Source: CAZTLE01 sp964614415
GTDB taxonomy: Bacteria > Bacteroidota > Bacteroidia > Flavobacteriales > Flavobacteriaceae
Direction of reading: 5' to 3'
Length of the DNA stretch: 6,629 nt
Assembly: GCA_964614415.1 (NCBI GenBank)
Contig: CAZTLE010000216.1
Span: 1-6,629, forward strand
The translations under genes were made by a program, and so were the position numbers. Each line of letters starts with the position of its first letter. The first letter of the stretch is position 1. This document shows positions 6,438-6,629 of the stretch, piece after piece. Below the pieces are notes generated by a model. It was not told the DNA's origin, did no database searches, and worked only from the letters and a program-made list of their open reading frames with translations.

Positions 6438-6531
6438 TATGAATTTTGAGTTATGAAACATGAATCAGAAATCCGGACGGTCTCATTGAGGAGCAAAACG
6501 AATAAACAAATAAACGCATCAACTGAAATTG
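6437..6531 (+). repeat. Composite repeat D2: heptads, GGACGG box, linker and octad core
   Basis: Heptads resume (GTATGAA at 6437, TTTTGAG, TTATGAA, ACATGAA), then CCGGACGG (6473-6480), a TTGAGG linker, AGCAAAAC (6492-6499) and octads GAATAAAC, AAATAAAC and GCATCAAC (6500-6523). The order equals D1. D1 and D2 octad cores are 185 bp apart, or about 149 bp without the nested insert, close to the 148 bp between U1 and U2. Confidence 0.84.
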
Positions 6532-6535
6532 ATAG

Positions 6536-6597
6536 TTTTAAGTGTTGAGTGTTAAATTTTAAGTTGAACCGGGAACCAAGAGACATGAATCAAGACT
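6536..6597 (+). repeat. Heptad block after D2, TTAAG-type passing into GAACC-type
   Basis: Units TTTTAAG, TGTTGAG, TGTTAAA and TTTTAAG pass in register into TTGAACC, GGGAACC, AAGAGAC and ATGAATC. This reproduces the transition from TTAAG-type to GAACC-type heptads seen on the minus strand at 306-361 and 151-241. Confidence 0.82.
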
Positions 6598-6629
6598 GTT
6601 TATTCGTGTAACTGTTTAATCGTTTAATC
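6598..6629 (-). repeat. Octad array in opposite orientation at the right edge
   Basis: Four 8-mers, GTTTATTC, GTGTAACT and two copies of GTTTAATC, run in strict 8-bp register to the last base. They have the orientation of the upstream cores, opposite to D1 and D2, so a new inverted copy starts here and is cut by the window end. Confidence 0.82.

Noticed and set aside
6518..6533. Rho-independent terminator (ATCAA/TTGAT stem)
   Set aside because: A five-base A/T-rich stem followed by only four T in a row is too weak; I see no convincing intrinsic terminator after the gene.
6353..6586. Minus-strand open reading frame of 77 codons in the downstream repeats
   Set aside because: It lies wholly inside the heptad/octad arrays and the nested insert; its translation reflects the repeat units and shows no protein family features.
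1..6629. Composite transposon with the repeats as ends
   Set aside because: No transposase or integrase reading frame and no target-site duplication is visible; the inverted flanks are internally repetitive rather than defined insertion-sequence ends.

Overview
The window carries one large protein gene set between two blocks of unusual, highly ordered short-period repeats. The organism is probably a member of Bacteroidota, most likely a flavobacterium-like lineage. Four observations point there: a giant alpha-2-macroglobulin lipoprotein with the tryptophan-rich and acidic features I associate with Bacteroidota members of the family; an A-rich leader with no Shine-Dalgarno sequence; a plausible Bacteroidota -33/-7 promoter (TTG, 20 bp, TACATTTA); and A/T-biased intergenic DNA. 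Genus cannot be assigned from this window.

Layout. Positions 1-467 are a composite repeat region made of arrays with a strict 7-bp period alternating with arrays with a strict 8-bp period, in three tandem super-units. Positions 468-600 look like unique DNA with no gene. Positions 601-661 hold a candidate promoter with a perfect dyad and a short leader. Positions 662-6223 encode an 1853-residue alpha-2-macroglobulin with an intact CVEQ thioester motif. Positions 6224-6629 contain no gene and are filled by the same repeat family in the opposite orientation. The heptad array begins at the base after the stop codon. About 36 bp of a different, dyad-like sequence interrupts the array at 6402-6437.

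The protein is predicted to be a lipid-anchored, cell-envelope protease trap: a protease cuts the bait region, the molecule changes shape, and the thioester captures the attacker covalently. A pbpC-type peptidoglycan synthase gene often neighbours such genes in other bacteria, but none lies within the window.

The most unusual content is the repeat family. Read in one direction it has a fixed order: a heptad block, a GGACGG-like box, a linker ending in GCAAAAC, an octad block, a linker, a TTAAG/TTGAG-type heptad block, then a GAACC-type heptad block. At least five octad cores are present, three on the minus strand before the gene and two on the plus strand after it, so the copies point outward from the gene. 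A further octad array at the window's right end is inverted again. I do not know a named element with this 7/8-bp architecture. It is the best candidate here for something undescribed, though its function is open.
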